DNA from: Rhodopirellula halodulae
Lineage (GTDB): Bacteria; Planctomycetota; Planctomycetia; Pirellulales; Pirellulaceae
Assembly (NCBI RefSeq): GCF_020966775.1
Contig: NZ_JAJKFV010000011.1
Span: 186,001-250,000, forward strand
Length of the DNA stretch: 64,000 bases
Direction: 5' to 3'
The notes under the pieces are model-generated. The model was not told the origin of the DNA. It did not search any database and saw nothing but the letters and a program-made list of their open reading frames with translations. Below, in pieces: positions 47,817 through 56,776 of this stretch (the first letter of the stretch is position 1; each line of letters starts with the position of its first letter). A program made the position numbers and the translations under genes.

Positions 47817-48169
47817 TCGATGCCGATGGACTCTTCCGCGGAACGGTTGTTCCCGAGCCCTTTTTTCTTGCTCGGGGGGGACGCTGCTTTGGCGGAAGTG
47901 TCTTCCTTCTTGGCTTTCGCGTTCGATTCCGTTTTGGCTTTGGAGTCGCGTGCTGACTGAGCCTTGTGGCGACTTCGAATTCGCCATGCGGTCATCAAAC
48001 ATCCCAGCACAAAGCTGACTCCCGAACATCCCAACAACAGCAATGTCAGTGGGTATTCGCCACTGAAAAAGAGGATGGTCAGCGGCACCGCATCTTGGTT
48101 TTGGAAGGCCACGATGACGACGACCAAAACGGCGATCAACGACAACGACCAGCGAATTTTCTGAAGCAT
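47801..48169 (-). CDS. LapA/DUF1049-like membrane protein
   Basis: The protein has 122 aa from ATG 48169; TTG 48199 would add ten residues. Two membrane helices (IRWSLSLIAVLVVVIVAF and LTLLLLGCSGVSFVLGCLM) flank the short loop NQDAVPLTILFFSGEYP, the defining layout of the LapA (lipopolysaccharide assembly A) domain. A lysine-rich cytoplasmic tail (about 75-115) follows. In E. coli LapA works with LapB in lipopolysaccharide control; no lapB is visible here. It is divergent from imuA' over 98 bases and overlaps the clamp-motif gene at its 3' end. Confidence 0.8.
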   Translation of the reverse strand: MLQKIRWSLSLIAVLVVVIVAFQNQDAVPLTILFFSGEYPLTLLLLGCSGVSFVLGCLMTAWRIRSRHKAQSARDSKAKTESNAKAKKEDTSAKAASPPSKKKGLGNNRSAEESIGIDQEAT

Positions 48170-48211
48170 CGGGAAATCAGCGAGAGGGAAATCTGACAAA
48201 AAAGGGATTTG

Positions 48212-48229
48212 CTAGCAAATGTTTGCTAG
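48212..48229. promoter_or_regulatory. Perfect 18-base palindrome before imuA', LexA-like operator candidate
   Basis: CTAGCAAA-TG-TTTGCTAG is a perfect palindrome 38 bases before the imuA' ATG. The octamer TTTGCTAG is also present twice as a direct repeat 14 bases apart (48208 and 48222). A possible -10 (TAGGAT, 48227-48232) overlaps its right edge, so a bound repressor would block transcription. imu genes in other bacteria are usually LexA-controlled; the planctomycete LexA site is not known to me, so the identity of the regulator is inference. Confidence 0.6.
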
Positions 48230-48267
48230 GATCAAAGGACTGACCAAATGAGGCAGGCAACAAGACG

Positions 48268-49638
48268 ATGCCAAACAGCATTTCCACCCCCAACGATCAC
48301 GCTTCGAAACGTCAGGCCGCCAATTCGGGTGTCTTGGGCGCCCATGCTTTGGATCGAACTCCTCAGCAGCAAACCTTCGCGTTTTGGGAGGAACCTGCCA
48401 TTGCCCGCCCGATGGTCGCTCCCCCAATCGGTTCTTCCACTGTAACCGCAAAACCCAAACGTCGTCACAAAGAGACACGCTTTGCCGTCCCGCAGACGGT
48501 TCCCGAAGAAGCCATTTCGTCCACCCCCGCAGCAGAGGTCACGGCGGAGAAAGTCGCTGCGGAAAAAGTCACTACGGAAGACGAACCCGCATCGCTGACC
48601 CGCGAAGCACTGCTGCAAAAGCTTCGTCGGCAAACCCAAGCCATCTCGGACCCGCTGGCCTCCTCCGAATCGATCGATTGCTTTTCGACCGGATCCAACG
48701 TGTTGGATTCTTGGTTGCCCGACGGCGGCATGCGCCGCGGCACGATCAATGAATGGATCTCCGAAACCGAAGCCGGTGGGGCGGGCACGTTGTCGCTGAT
48801 CGCGGCCGCGAAACTGATGGGAGCCCATCACAACTCATTGCCACATCGCTCACCGCCTCATCGCTCGTCAACCTTCACGCACCGTGGGCCCACCACGCAC
48901 AACGGCCCCTTGATCGTGGTGGATCCGGGCGGGCACTTCTACGCTCCCGCCGCAATTGCTTGCGGCATTCCCGCTGAACGAATCGTTTGGTGTCGAGTGA
49001 CCAATCGCCGCGACGCGGTGTGGACCCTCGACCAATCTTTGCGATGTGGTTCCGTGGCCGCGGTGTGGTCCATGTTGCCATGGAACCTGGACGATCGAGA
49101 CGCGAGACGATTGCAACTCGCGGCGGAAACCGGACAAACACCTGGACTGTTCGTTCGCACGGCTTCCGCGGGAAAGCGGCCTTCGTTTGCTTCCGTTCGT
49201 TGGCACGTCCGTTCGGTGCCCGCGGCGCCCGAGCAAATTGTTCCGCTCGCTCATCCGCGTTCCGCTTTGCCGCCGATCAATCTCAAACGTTCCCGCGACC
49301 TTCGGGTCACTCATGTCAGTCTGCCTCATGCCAAAGGCAACGTGACTCGCCAAGCCTTTTTGGCTCTGACTCCTGACGCGGCCATTCACAATTTGGATTC
49401 ACGTCCATTCCTTGCCGCATCGTCCACCACAGTTTCCTCTCAACCCACCACTTCCACACTCGTGGGGACCTCCGACTCCGCAGACACATCCACGGCAAAC
49501 ACTCATGAAAAGGCTGCTGTGCATCTGGCTGCCCAATTGGCCCATCCAACGTCGACTCGCCGAGACAACAGCCAAACCCAACGAAACGCAAACTCCCGAA
49601 GCAACGAACGACGCGACCGTCGCCGTCGCGCGGGATAG
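48268..49638 (+). CDS. imuA: ImuA-like RecA-related protein of mutagenesis cassette
   Basis: The protein has 456 aa from ATG 48268. The first 130 residues are low-complexity and include QQTFAFW, a weak match to a clamp-binding hexapeptide. The conserved part starts FSTGSNVLDSWLPDGGMRRGTINEWIS (about residues 142-168), a RecA/ImuA opening; a proper Walker A is not seen (ETEAGGAGTLSL). GPLIVVDPGGHFYAPAAIACGIPAERI and WTLDQSLRCGSVAAVWSMLPW complete the domain. ImuA proteins assist the error-prone polymerase with ImuB after DNA damage. The last 134 bases overlap imuB in another frame, giving a Arg/Asn-rich tail that is probably unstructured. Family membership is supported by the adjacent imuB. 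Confidence 0.8.
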   Translation: MPNSISTPNDHASKRQAANSGVLGAHALDRTPQQQTFAFWEEPAIARPMVAPPIGSSTVTAKPKRRHKETRFAVPQTVPEEAISSTPAAEVTAEKVAAEKVTTEDEPASLTREALLQKLRRQTQAISDPLASSESIDCFSTGSNVLDSWLPDGGMRRGTINEWISETEAGGAGTLSLIAAAKLMGAHHNSLPHRSPPHRSSTFTHRGPTTHNGPLIVVDPGGHFYAPAAIACGIPAERIVWCRVTNRRDAVWTLDQSLRCGSVAAVWSMLPWNLDDRDARRLQLAAETGQTPGLFVRTASAGKRPSFASVRWHVRSVPAAPEQIVPLAHPRSALPPINLKRSRDLRVTHVSLPHAKGNVTRQAFLALTPDAAIHNLDSRPFLAASSTTVSSQPTTSTLVGTSDSADTSTANTHEKAAVHLAAQLAHPTSTRRDNSQTQRNANSRSNERRDRRRRAG

Positions 49639-51379
49639 CCCGCCTCTGATCCTGTGGCACCAAGACCCACGTCGCGGACGCATCGTTGCCGCCAGTTGTG
49701 CCAAGGCGGCGCGCCTCGGAGTGCGTTTGGGGATGCCGATCGCACAAGCCGTCGATCTGACCAGCTCACAAGCCACGTCGCCTGGTCAACCAAAACACCA
49801 TGTTACAAAGCCGACCAGCAACCACGCGTCAGACACAACCAACGCACGTGCTGCCACTGCCGAACACGCTACGATCGACGAACACAACCGAGTGGCCGAC
49901 CGACGGGCGTTGCATTCGCTCGCCACCGAACTGCAACATCACCTCTGCCCACAAATCGCGACCGAAACGTTGGACCGTTTCAAATGGTCAGGTCGTTTTC
50001 GCCATGATCCCGAAGCCTTGGTTGCGGAGATTCAAAGCGTCACGCATCTGTTCGGCAACGAAACCGATCTTTTGGCCGCCGCGGCCAGCATCCTTCAACG
50101 ACGTGGACTGCGGGCACGACTGGCCATTGCCAGCACACTAGGAGCCGCGTGGGCACTGGCCAATCATGCCCCTTCGCATTCTCGCAAACCGGACGTGTCC
50201 GATCAAAACGCCCCTTCGTTCGACTTCTTCGTGGCACCACCGGAACGCACCCACGAAGCATTGCAAACGCTGCCGCCCTCGGCGTTGCGTTTGAATCCCA
50301 CCGACGTGGAAACACTGCATCGATTGGGAATCGATACCGTTGGTTCACTGCTGCGATTACCACGCAACGGATTGGCGACCCGCATCGGTCATGGACTGTG
50401 CCAACGAATCGCTCAAGCACTGGGGGAGATCGACGAACCCATCTTGGCAATCGACTTGCCGACCGAGCACGCGGCTGAACTGGAACTGGAATATCCCACC
50501 GACGCGGTCGACCTCCTTCGAGATCGCATCATTCGGCTGATTGATTCCGCCACGCAAAACCTGCGTCCACTCAACCGCGGCGTTTTGCGTTTGCGATGCC
50601 AAGTCGAGTTCACGGAATCACCGCCGGTGACTTTGGAATCGGGATTGTTCTCGCCCACGTTGGATCTGAATCACCTCAGCAACTTGATGATCGGAGCTTT
50701 TGAATCTCACCACATTGCATCCAAAGTTTCGCATCTTCGAATCGGTGTCTTGCAAGACGCTCCGTTGGCGAGCACGCAACCTTCCATCTTCGGTCCCGGT
50801 TTCGAAAACGATGCCCAAACCGATTGGACGCGGCAAACCGACGTCGCGAGATTGATCGATTCGTTGAGCGGGCGTCTGGGCGAGGACGCTGTGCGTGGTG
50901 TTCGCATCAACCGTGACCCGCTGCCTGAAAATGCGGTGACGGAATTCCCGCTGACACAATCCCGCGGTCGCAAACTGGCAACCGCTCGGCCCAAACGAAA
51001 CCGTTCCAAACCACGTTCGGGAAATCAGCCACCGGATTCACCTCTTCCGCGAACCGGGCATCGTGCGGGTGTGCCCACCGCAACGGATGCCGGCCGCCGC
51101 CCGCTGCAATTGCACACATCGCCCCAACGAATCACGCCCCTGAGTCACGGCAAAGAGCCGGTTCCCGAAAACCAATTCCCACCGCGATTCCGATTCCGCG
51201 GTCGCGTTTGGGACGTGCGTCAACACTGGGGCCCGGAACGGATCGAAACGCGGTGGTGGCAGGGCCCCATGATCCGCCGAGATTACTTTCGGGTGGAGCT
51301 TCAAGACGGGACGCGGTGGTGGATTTTTCGCGACTTGAACCAACCTGCGGATTGGCAACTTCACGGTTGGTTCGATTGA
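49505..51379 (+). CDS. imuB: ImuB-like inactive Y-family polymerase
   Basis: The protein has 624 aa from ATG 49505 (MKRLLCIWLPNWPIQRRL), starting 134 bases inside imuA. In active Y-family enzymes this segment holds the first catalytic Asp (D-M-D-x-F); here it is WLPNWPIQ, as in ImuB. The second catalytic pair is replaced by EIQSVTHLFG. ASTLGAAWALANH is a family motif. A helix-hairpin-helix region (ETLHRLGIDTVGSLLRLP) follows, then the little-finger region, and the C-terminus RDYFRVELQDGTRWWIFRD with LHGWF is typical of ImuB. ImuB bridges the sliding clamp, ImuA and DnaE2. No clear clamp motif is seen in it. dnaE2 is not adjacent. Confidence 0.9.
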   Translation: MKRLLCIWLPNWPIQRRLAETTAKPNETQTPEATNDATVAVARDSPPLILWHQDPRRGRIVAASCAKAARLGVRLGMPIAQAVDLTSSQATSPGQPKHHVTKPTSNHASDTTNARAATAEHATIDEHNRVADRRALHSLATELQHHLCPQIATETLDRFKWSGRFRHDPEALVAEIQSVTHLFGNETDLLAAAASILQRRGLRARLAIASTLGAAWALANHAPSHSRKPDVSDQNAPSFDFFVAPPERTHEALQTLPPSALRLNPTDVETLHRLGIDTVGSLLRLPRNGLATRIGHGLCQRIAQALGEIDEPILAIDLPTEHAAELELEYPTDAVDLLRDRIIRLIDSATQNLRPLNRGVLRLRCQVEFTESPPVTLESGLFSPTLDLNHLSNLMIGAFESHHIASKVSHLRIGVLQDAPLASTQPSIFGPGFENDAQTDWTRQTDVARLIDSLSGRLGEDAVRGVRINRDPLPENAVTEFPLTQSRGRKLATARPKRNRSKPRSGNQPPDSPLPRTGHRAGVPTATDAGRRPLQLHTSPQRITPLSHGKEPVPENQFPPRFRFRGRVWDVRQHWGPERIETRWWQGPMIRRDYFRVELQDGTRWWIFRDLNQPADWQLHGWFD

Positions 51380-51639
51380 ATCCAGGCATCCGGCTCGGCA
51401 TCAACAAAACCCCGCCCGAAAACCCCGCCCGTTGGGGACGCCCCGCGACTTGGTGGGACGGCCAAAGTTTGCAAAAAACCGCGGCCGCGGACCTCCAACG
51501 CTCGGATTGAAACCGTGATCCCCACCAGCCATAATGGTTGCACCGGATCGAGCGAAAGAAAGTCCCCGCCTTTTGCTTTTCCTCCGCATGTTCCAAGGCA
51601 TGCGGACGCTCCATCCTCCCGCCTTTCTCCCCCCGCCTC

Positions 51640-54378
51640 ATGCCTGCCAAACCATTCCCAGTGAATGCGCTTGTCCGATTTGTGCTACTCGGATGTTGCT
51701 CGCTTGGGGCGATGCCCGCTTTGGCGGTCGAGAAGTCTCCGGCGTCCGCACCGACTCTGCAGGAACTGAAAACTGAAGGTGCTCGTCAATCGAAGTACTT
51801 GCACCCAACCTCGCGTTCGACGCCGACCGAGACCCCGGAAGCTGACCTGGCCACGTTTCAGGAAACCATTGCTCCGATCTTGGAAGCATCCTGCATCGAC
51901 TGCCACAACGATGACAACACGGAAGGCAACATCTCCATCGAATCCTTGGATCCCAATCTGCTGGAAGGAGACGATGTCGATTGGTGGGTGGAAGTGTTGG
52001 CGGTGCTGAACAACGGCGAGATGCCACCGCCCGAAGACATGGAAATGGACGACGCCGATCGCCGAACCATCGTCGAGTGGTTGTCGGGCGAAGTTCAAAC
52101 GGCCTCCATGTTCCGTCGAGCCACCGGTGGGCACTCGTCGTTTCGCAGGCTGACGCGATACGAAACCAACTACGCACTGCAAGACTTGCTCGGTCTGCCC
52201 AACCAATTTGCCGGTGATCTCCCGCCGGAAGCTCACTCCGACGATGGTTTCCAAAACAGCTCCGAGATGCTTCACATGTCGGTGAAGCAACTTGAAACCT
52301 ACCAAACGCTCGCTCGCCAAGCTCTGCGTCGCGCGATCGCTTTGGAGGAACGCCCCGCACCGCTTCACTGGAGCATCAGCATGCGGGACGCCAGCCAAAT
52401 TGATTGGAAGCAACAACAAGCCTCCGTGGACCAAGCCGCTGAAAAGCTGAAGGACGATCCCGAAAAGCAGCGAGCCAAAATAGAAGAAATGCGAGCCAGC
52501 TTTCTTCGGCCAACCAACCAAACTCACTATCGCAATCTAAAAACCGGAGCCAATGTCCCGACGAGCTGGGCTTATCAAGGGGCTCGTTATTCCTTCGCCC
52601 CCGAAGAGGCTCCCACGGTCATGCCGCCGGACTTTGACCATGTGGCCATTCTGCCGGGAGCACGCAGTCGCCGATTGATCGTCGAACTGGGCAACCAAAT
52701 TCCCGACACCGGCGTCATGCGAGTGCGTGTCCGAGCCGCACGTGTGCTCAAGGACGGGCAAGCCGCCGATTCGTTTCCGCCGAGTCTGCAATTGGAATTT
52801 GGCTGGCGTGCCAGCAACGAAGGCCGGGCCGACATGCGAGTCAGCGACGCCGACATTCCCATCACCGCTACCGTGGACGCACCGGAGATCTACGAATTTG
52901 AGTTTCAGCTGGGCGACATCTACCCACGCAACTCCGTCCGAAAAACCTCCCCGATGGGAAAGATGCCCAACCCTTCGGAATACATTCGGTTCGTCAACAG
53001 TTCGGTTTCGGATCAAGCCGTTCAAATTGACCATGTTGAAATCGTCGCCCCGGTGATCACGCAGTGGCCTCCCGAATCGCACACGCGAATTTTCTTTGAT
53101 AGCCCACACCGCGAAAACGAAACCCGCTACGTCAGCGAAGTTCTGGCTGCCTTCATGCGGAAAGCGTGGCGTCGTCCTCCCACACCCGAAGAACTGCGTC
53201 GCAAAGAACAGCTCTTCCGCACGCTGCGTCCGCATTGCGGTTCAATGGAAGAGGCCGTCTTAGAGGTGCTATCGACCGTACTGGCGTCGCCTCACTTCTT
53301 GTACGTCGTGCGGACGAAGTCACCGTCCACGGATTCCGATTCGCAAACGGCGATGGCATCGTCACCCAAGCTGACACCGCACGAACTAGCAACGCGATTG
53401 TCTTTGTTTTTGTGGTGCAGCATTCCAGATGATGAACTGCTGACTCTGGCTAGCACCGGAGCGTTGCAAGAACCAGACGTCCTTCGGGAACAAGTGCAAC
53501 GCATGCTGGCAGACCCCAAATCGCGACGTCTCAGCGAGCAGTTCGTGCACCAATGGTTGGACATGCAGTTACTGGATTTCCTCAACATCAAGGAAACCAC
53601 ACCAAGACTGAACACGCCATTGAAAGAAGCCATGCAGGAAGAACCCATCGCTTTCTTCCACGAGTTGCTGCAACAGGACGAAAGCGTGTTGCAATTCATT
53701 CACGCCGAATTCGCGATGTTGAACGAACGACTCGCACGGCACTACGGATGGAACACCGTGCATGGCAACCATTTTCGCCGTGTCCCCATTGGATCCGATC
53801 CACGACGAGGCGGTTTGTTGACGCAAGCTGGCCTGTTGGCAATGAACTCCGCCGGCGCGGATTCACACCCGCTGAAGCGTGGCGTTTGGTTGCTCGAAAG
53901 CATCCTGAATGATCCGCCACCGCCGCCCCCACCGGCCGTTCCTGAAATTGACCTTGCCGATCCGCGAATCGCGGAGATGACGCTGATCGAACGCATGGCT
54001 GATCACCGCAACCATCCGGCGTGCATGTCATGCCATTCCAAAATCGATCCTTGGGGCATCGCGTTTGAAAACTACGACTCGGTGGGTCGCTGGCGAACCA
54101 AGATCAACGACAAACCCGTCGTCGCATCGGCCACGTTGTTCAATCAACAAGAACTCGCGGGTATCGATGGCTTGAAGCGATACCTACTCAGTGAGCGACA
54201 AGACCAGTTTGTCCGCGCGCTGGTCCACAAGCTCGCAACCTATGGGCTGGGTCGCCCCCTCACATTCGCGGACCATGCCCACATCGACCAGATCACAGCC
54301 GAAGTCCGCAAACGCGGCGACGGCTTGTCGACGATGGTTCAACAAGTCGCCACCAGCGATCTGTTTCAATCCAACTGA
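51640..54378 (+). CDS. DUF1592/DUF1588/DUF1585/DUF1587 cytochrome protein
   Basis: The protein has 912 aa from ATG 51640, giving a clear signal peptide (FVLLGCCSLGAMPALA). Domains in order: planctomycete cytochrome C with haem motif Cys85-I-D-Cys88-His89 and the NNGEMPPPE ligand region; DUF1587 (RRLTRYETNYALQDLLGLP); a beta-sandwich region; DUF1595 (YVSEVLAAFMRKAWRRPPTPEE); DUF1592 (HELATRLSLFLWCSIPDDEL); DUF1588 (RRGGLLTQAGLLAMNSAGADSHP); DUF1585 (LVHKLATYGLGRPLTFAD). This layout is nearly confined to planctomycetes and relatives. It is probably exported and redox-active, with unknown substrate, often linked to polymer breakdown. The DUF1552 gene follows 60 bases downstream, the usual pair. 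Confidence 0.94.
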   Translation: MPAKPFPVNALVRFVLLGCCSLGAMPALAVEKSPASAPTLQELKTEGARQSKYLHPTSRSTPTETPEADLATFQETIAPILEASCIDCHNDDNTEGNISIESLDPNLLEGDDVDWWVEVLAVLNNGEMPPPEDMEMDDADRRTIVEWLSGEVQTASMFRRATGGHSSFRRLTRYETNYALQDLLGLPNQFAGDLPPEAHSDDGFQNSSEMLHMSVKQLETYQTLARQALRRAIALEERPAPLHWSISMRDASQIDWKQQQASVDQAAEKLKDDPEKQRAKIEEMRASFLRPTNQTHYRNLKTGANVPTSWAYQGARYSFAPEEAPTVMPPDFDHVAILPGARSRRLIVELGNQIPDTGVMRVRVRAARVLKDGQAADSFPPSLQLEFGWRASNEGRADMRVSDADIPITATVDAPEIYEFEFQLGDIYPRNSVRKTSPMGKMPNPSEYIRFVNSSVSDQAVQIDHVEIVAPVITQWPPESHTRIFFDSPHRENETRYVSEVLAAFMRKAWRRPPTPEELRRKEQLFRTLRPHCGSMEEAVLEVLSTVLASPHFLYVVRTKSPSTDSDSQTAMASSPKLTPHELATRLSLFLWCSIPDDELLTLASTGALQEPDVLREQVQRMLADPKSRRLSEQFVHQWLDMQLLDFLNIKETTPRLNTPLKEAMQEEPIAFFHELLQQDESVLQFIHAEFAMLNERLARHYGWNTVHGNHFRRVPIGSDPRRGGLLTQAGLLAMNSAGADSHPLKRGVWLLESILNDPPPPPPPAVPEIDLADPRIAEMTLIERMADHRNHPACMSCHSKIDPWGIAFENYDSVGRWRTKINDKPVVASATLFNQQELAGIDGLKRYLLSERQDQFVRALVHKLATYGLGRPLTFADHAHIDQITAEVRKRGDGLSTMVQQVATSDLFQSN

Positions 54379-54438
54379 TTCAATCGCCCCACCTTCACGC
54401 CATCCGAATTGCCAACGAAACGTCCGAAGGATTCTGCC

Positions 54439-55845
54439 ATGACATCGCCACTGAACCGATTGGATCGCCGTCGCTTTCTTCGCGGTACCGGGGTCGCTCT
54501 CGCCTTGCCGTGGCTGGAGTGTGCACGCCCTAATTCAGCGTTCGGCACGGAAACTGTCAGCAATCCTAAACGTCTGGCGTGTTTCTACTTTCCCGATGGC
54601 GTTCCGATGCCTTTGGCCGAAGACCCCGCTCACCAAGATTGGTCTTGGTTTCCGCATGGCGGCGGATCGGAGTTCACATTCACTCAGTGCATGACGCCCT
54701 TTGAATCGTTGCGAGAGGACCTCAGTGTGCTGTCCGGGTTCTCCCATCCCAAGTCACGCAGCGTTCATGGTCACTCCAATGCCGATCAATTCTTGACGGC
54801 AGCCGACACCGGATCCAACGGTCCCTACGAGAACAACATTTCGCTGGACCAAATCGTTGCGGAACATGTTGGTAACCAAACACGTTACTCGTCGTTGGTG
54901 ATGTCCACCGACGGAGGCACCGGGACGCCGCGTGGGACGCACACGCTGTCGTTCAATCGCAATGGACGCCCGATCCCAGCGGAGAATCGCCCCAAGCGGA
55001 TCTTCGACATGTTGTTTGTCAAAAGCGACAACAACGCCGCTCAACGTTTGGCACTCAGCCAAAGTGCATTGGATGATCTGTTGGCCGATGCCAAGGCACT
55101 TCGCAAAACACTGTCGGCCAATGACCAATCCAGCCTGGACGAATACTTGGACTCCGTTCGCGAAGCGGAGATCAAGGTTGAAAAGGCCAAACACTGGCTC
55201 AACACGCCACTGCCAACCGTCGATGCAGACCATCTGAATTTGAACGTCACTCCGGACGAACCACGTCAGTATCTGCAGACCATGTTCGAGTTGATCTACC
55301 TCGCGTTTCGGACCGATTCGACTCGTGTGGCGACCTATCAAATTGGACGTGAAAACGGTGTCGGAATCAGCGATCACTTGGCACGTGCGGTTGGATTCAA
55401 TCTCTCGCACGCTTTGTCACATGAAACCAAGAACCCCGGTGGCTGGAAAAACTTCGGCATCTACTGCCATTTTCTGAACGAAGAGTTCGCCCGTTTCCTC
55501 ACGCGATTGAAAGAGACCGCCGAACCCGCCGGAACCGGATCGATGCTCGACAATACCATGTTGCTGTACGGTTCCGCGTCCAGCGCTTTCCACCTTTCGA
55601 GAAACTATCCGTTGGTGCTGGCCGGTGGCAAGAACATGGGTCTCCAACATGGCAAGTATCTGAACTTTGCCGGAGCCAACCCGCAGGGCGGAGCATGGGA
55701 CGGCGGGCGAGAACCGTGGCAACAAGAGATCTCGCACGAAGATCGACCGCTGTCAAATTTGTTCGTCACGATGCTGCAGCAACTCGACGTGCAAACCGAA
55801 CAATTCGCGGACAGCGACGGCAAGGTGAATGAATTGGTCGCTTGA
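54439..55845 (+). CDS. DUF1552 protein with Tat signal
   Basis: The protein has 468 aa from ATG 54439; TTG 54409 would add ten residues before the Tat motif. DRRRFLRGTGVALALPWLE is a twin-arginine signal, so it is exported folded. ACFYFPDGVPMPLAEDP, SGFSHPKSRSVHGHSNADQFLTA and LSHALSHETKNP, with GNTMLLYGSASS-like end motifs (DNTMLLYGSASSAFH), are of the DUF1552 family. It is structurally expected to resemble sulfatase/phosphatase-fold proteins. It is nearly always paired with the DUF1592 protein just upstream and likely works with it. Function is unknown. Confidence 0.93.
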   Translation: MTSPLNRLDRRRFLRGTGVALALPWLECARPNSAFGTETVSNPKRLACFYFPDGVPMPLAEDPAHQDWSWFPHGGGSEFTFTQCMTPFESLREDLSVLSGFSHPKSRSVHGHSNADQFLTAADTGSNGPYENNISLDQIVAEHVGNQTRYSSLVMSTDGGTGTPRGTHTLSFNRNGRPIPAENRPKRIFDMLFVKSDNNAAQRLALSQSALDDLLADAKALRKTLSANDQSSLDEYLDSVREAEIKVEKAKHWLNTPLPTVDADHLNLNVTPDEPRQYLQTMFELIYLAFRTDSTRVATYQIGRENGVGISDHLARAVGFNLSHALSHETKNPGGWKNFGIYCHFLNEEFARFLTRLKETAEPAGTGSMLDNTMLLYGSASSAFHLSRNYPLVLAGGKNMGLQHGKYLNFAGANPQGGAWDGGREPWQQEISHEDRPLSNLFVTMLQQLDVQTEQFADSDGKVNELVA

Positions 55846-55951
55846 GAAAGTCAGCCGAACCAGTGCAGACTTTTCAAAATTGTCCTGGACACTTCTGCGT
55901 GGTCTCAAGCACGTTCTCGTTGCGTCACGCCAGAGTCGAAGACGCAATCGA

Positions 55952-56395
55952 TCAGCGGTTCGGAATGTCTGACGTCGAAAAGGCGTCAGGCAGCAACTCA
56001 GAAAGACGACGCATTTGTTGATCACCGTCGATCACGTCAATCGTGTAGACGAACAAATCGGAACCAAACTCAGCCAAGACCTGGCGACAGGCACCGCAGG
56101 GCATCGCACCACCGATGCTGGCAATTGCAACCGCGTGGAACATTCGGTAACCACCCGCGACCGCCGTGCAGACCGCTGTTCGCTCCGCACACTGTGTCAG
56201 CGAATAACTGGCGTTCTCAACGTTGCAGCCTTCCACAATCCGACCGTCATGGGTCAGCAGTGCGGCACCCACATAGAAATGACTGTGCGGTGCATAGGCA
56301 TGGTCTCGCGCCGAGATCGCCGCATGGATCAACCGTTGAACCTCTTCGTCAGAGGGAGGATCGATCTCGGACGTTTGGCTGTGGACATCGGTCAT
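55952..56395 (-). CDS. cdd: Cytidine deaminase
   Basis: The protein has 147 aa from ATG 56395; a frame to 56455 adds 20 residues without support. HFYVGAALLTHDGRIVEGCNVENASYSLTQCAERTAV holds the zinc ligand Cys and catalytic Glu (C-A-E), and PCGACRQVLAEFG holds the other two zinc cysteines. It deaminates cytidine and deoxycytidine to uridine forms in pyrimidine salvage. Length fits the homotetrameric (about 130 aa) class. It is convergent with the DUF1552 gene and divergent from the HtrA protease. Confidence 0.95.
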   Translation of the reverse strand: MTDVHSQTSEIDPPSDEEVQRLIHAAISARDHAYAPHSHFYVGAALLTHDGRIVEGCNVENASYSLTQCAERTAVCTAVAGGYRMFHAVAIASIGGAMPCGACRQVLAEFGSDLFVYTIDVIDGDQQMRRLSELLPDAFSTSDIPNR

Positions 56396-56776
56396 GGCAG
56401 GATAAAGAGACAAGGATGTAGACTCGCCGAAGAGAGGAGCTGATTCCGCCATCATTCCTCATTAGAGTACCCAGATCCCTCCGTGAAGCAATGCGGCAGA
56501 GCGTAAGTTCGACTCCTCCGGCGACATTCTAATCTCTTCTCACCATCGCTTGCCGCAAAGTCATCCTGAACGTCCCACTCACCCAAAAATTGACATCTCC
56601 CATCTCACCGCCTCAGGGGAGCTCAACCAGCGACTCGCAATTGTCCTGGCACGAAGTTCTCCCTCACGGCATGCCACGAAGGATTCGCAGCACGGTGAAG
56701 GATTCAGAAATGCCGTCCGCGCGGTACATTGGTTCATTCTGCTGAGCTGTCCCCCTTGGAATTCTCTCCGCGCATC
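56396..56776. other. Divergent intergenic stretch cdd/HtrA
   Basis: 381 bases with no convincing gene. A TTGACA hexamer is at 56590-56595 but no good -10 follows. A stretch at 56506-56526 resembles the 3' end of a tRNA but the rest of a tRNA is absent. Confidence 0.5.

Noticed and set aside
51380-51639. dnaE2 expected after imuB
   Set aside because: No polymerase gene follows; the next gene is the DUF1592 cytochrome protein. The short GC-rich direct repeats here are too small to call.
55920-55947. Inverted repeat TTGCGTC-N14-GACGCAA as terminator of DUF1552 and cdd genes
   Set aside because: No T-tract follows on either strand and its right arm is close to the cdd stop; evidence is too weak.
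56506-56526. Sequence resembling the T-loop and 3' end of a tRNA
   Set aside because: GTTCGACTC is present but the T-stem does not pair and no D-arm, anticodon arm or acceptor partner was found upstream.
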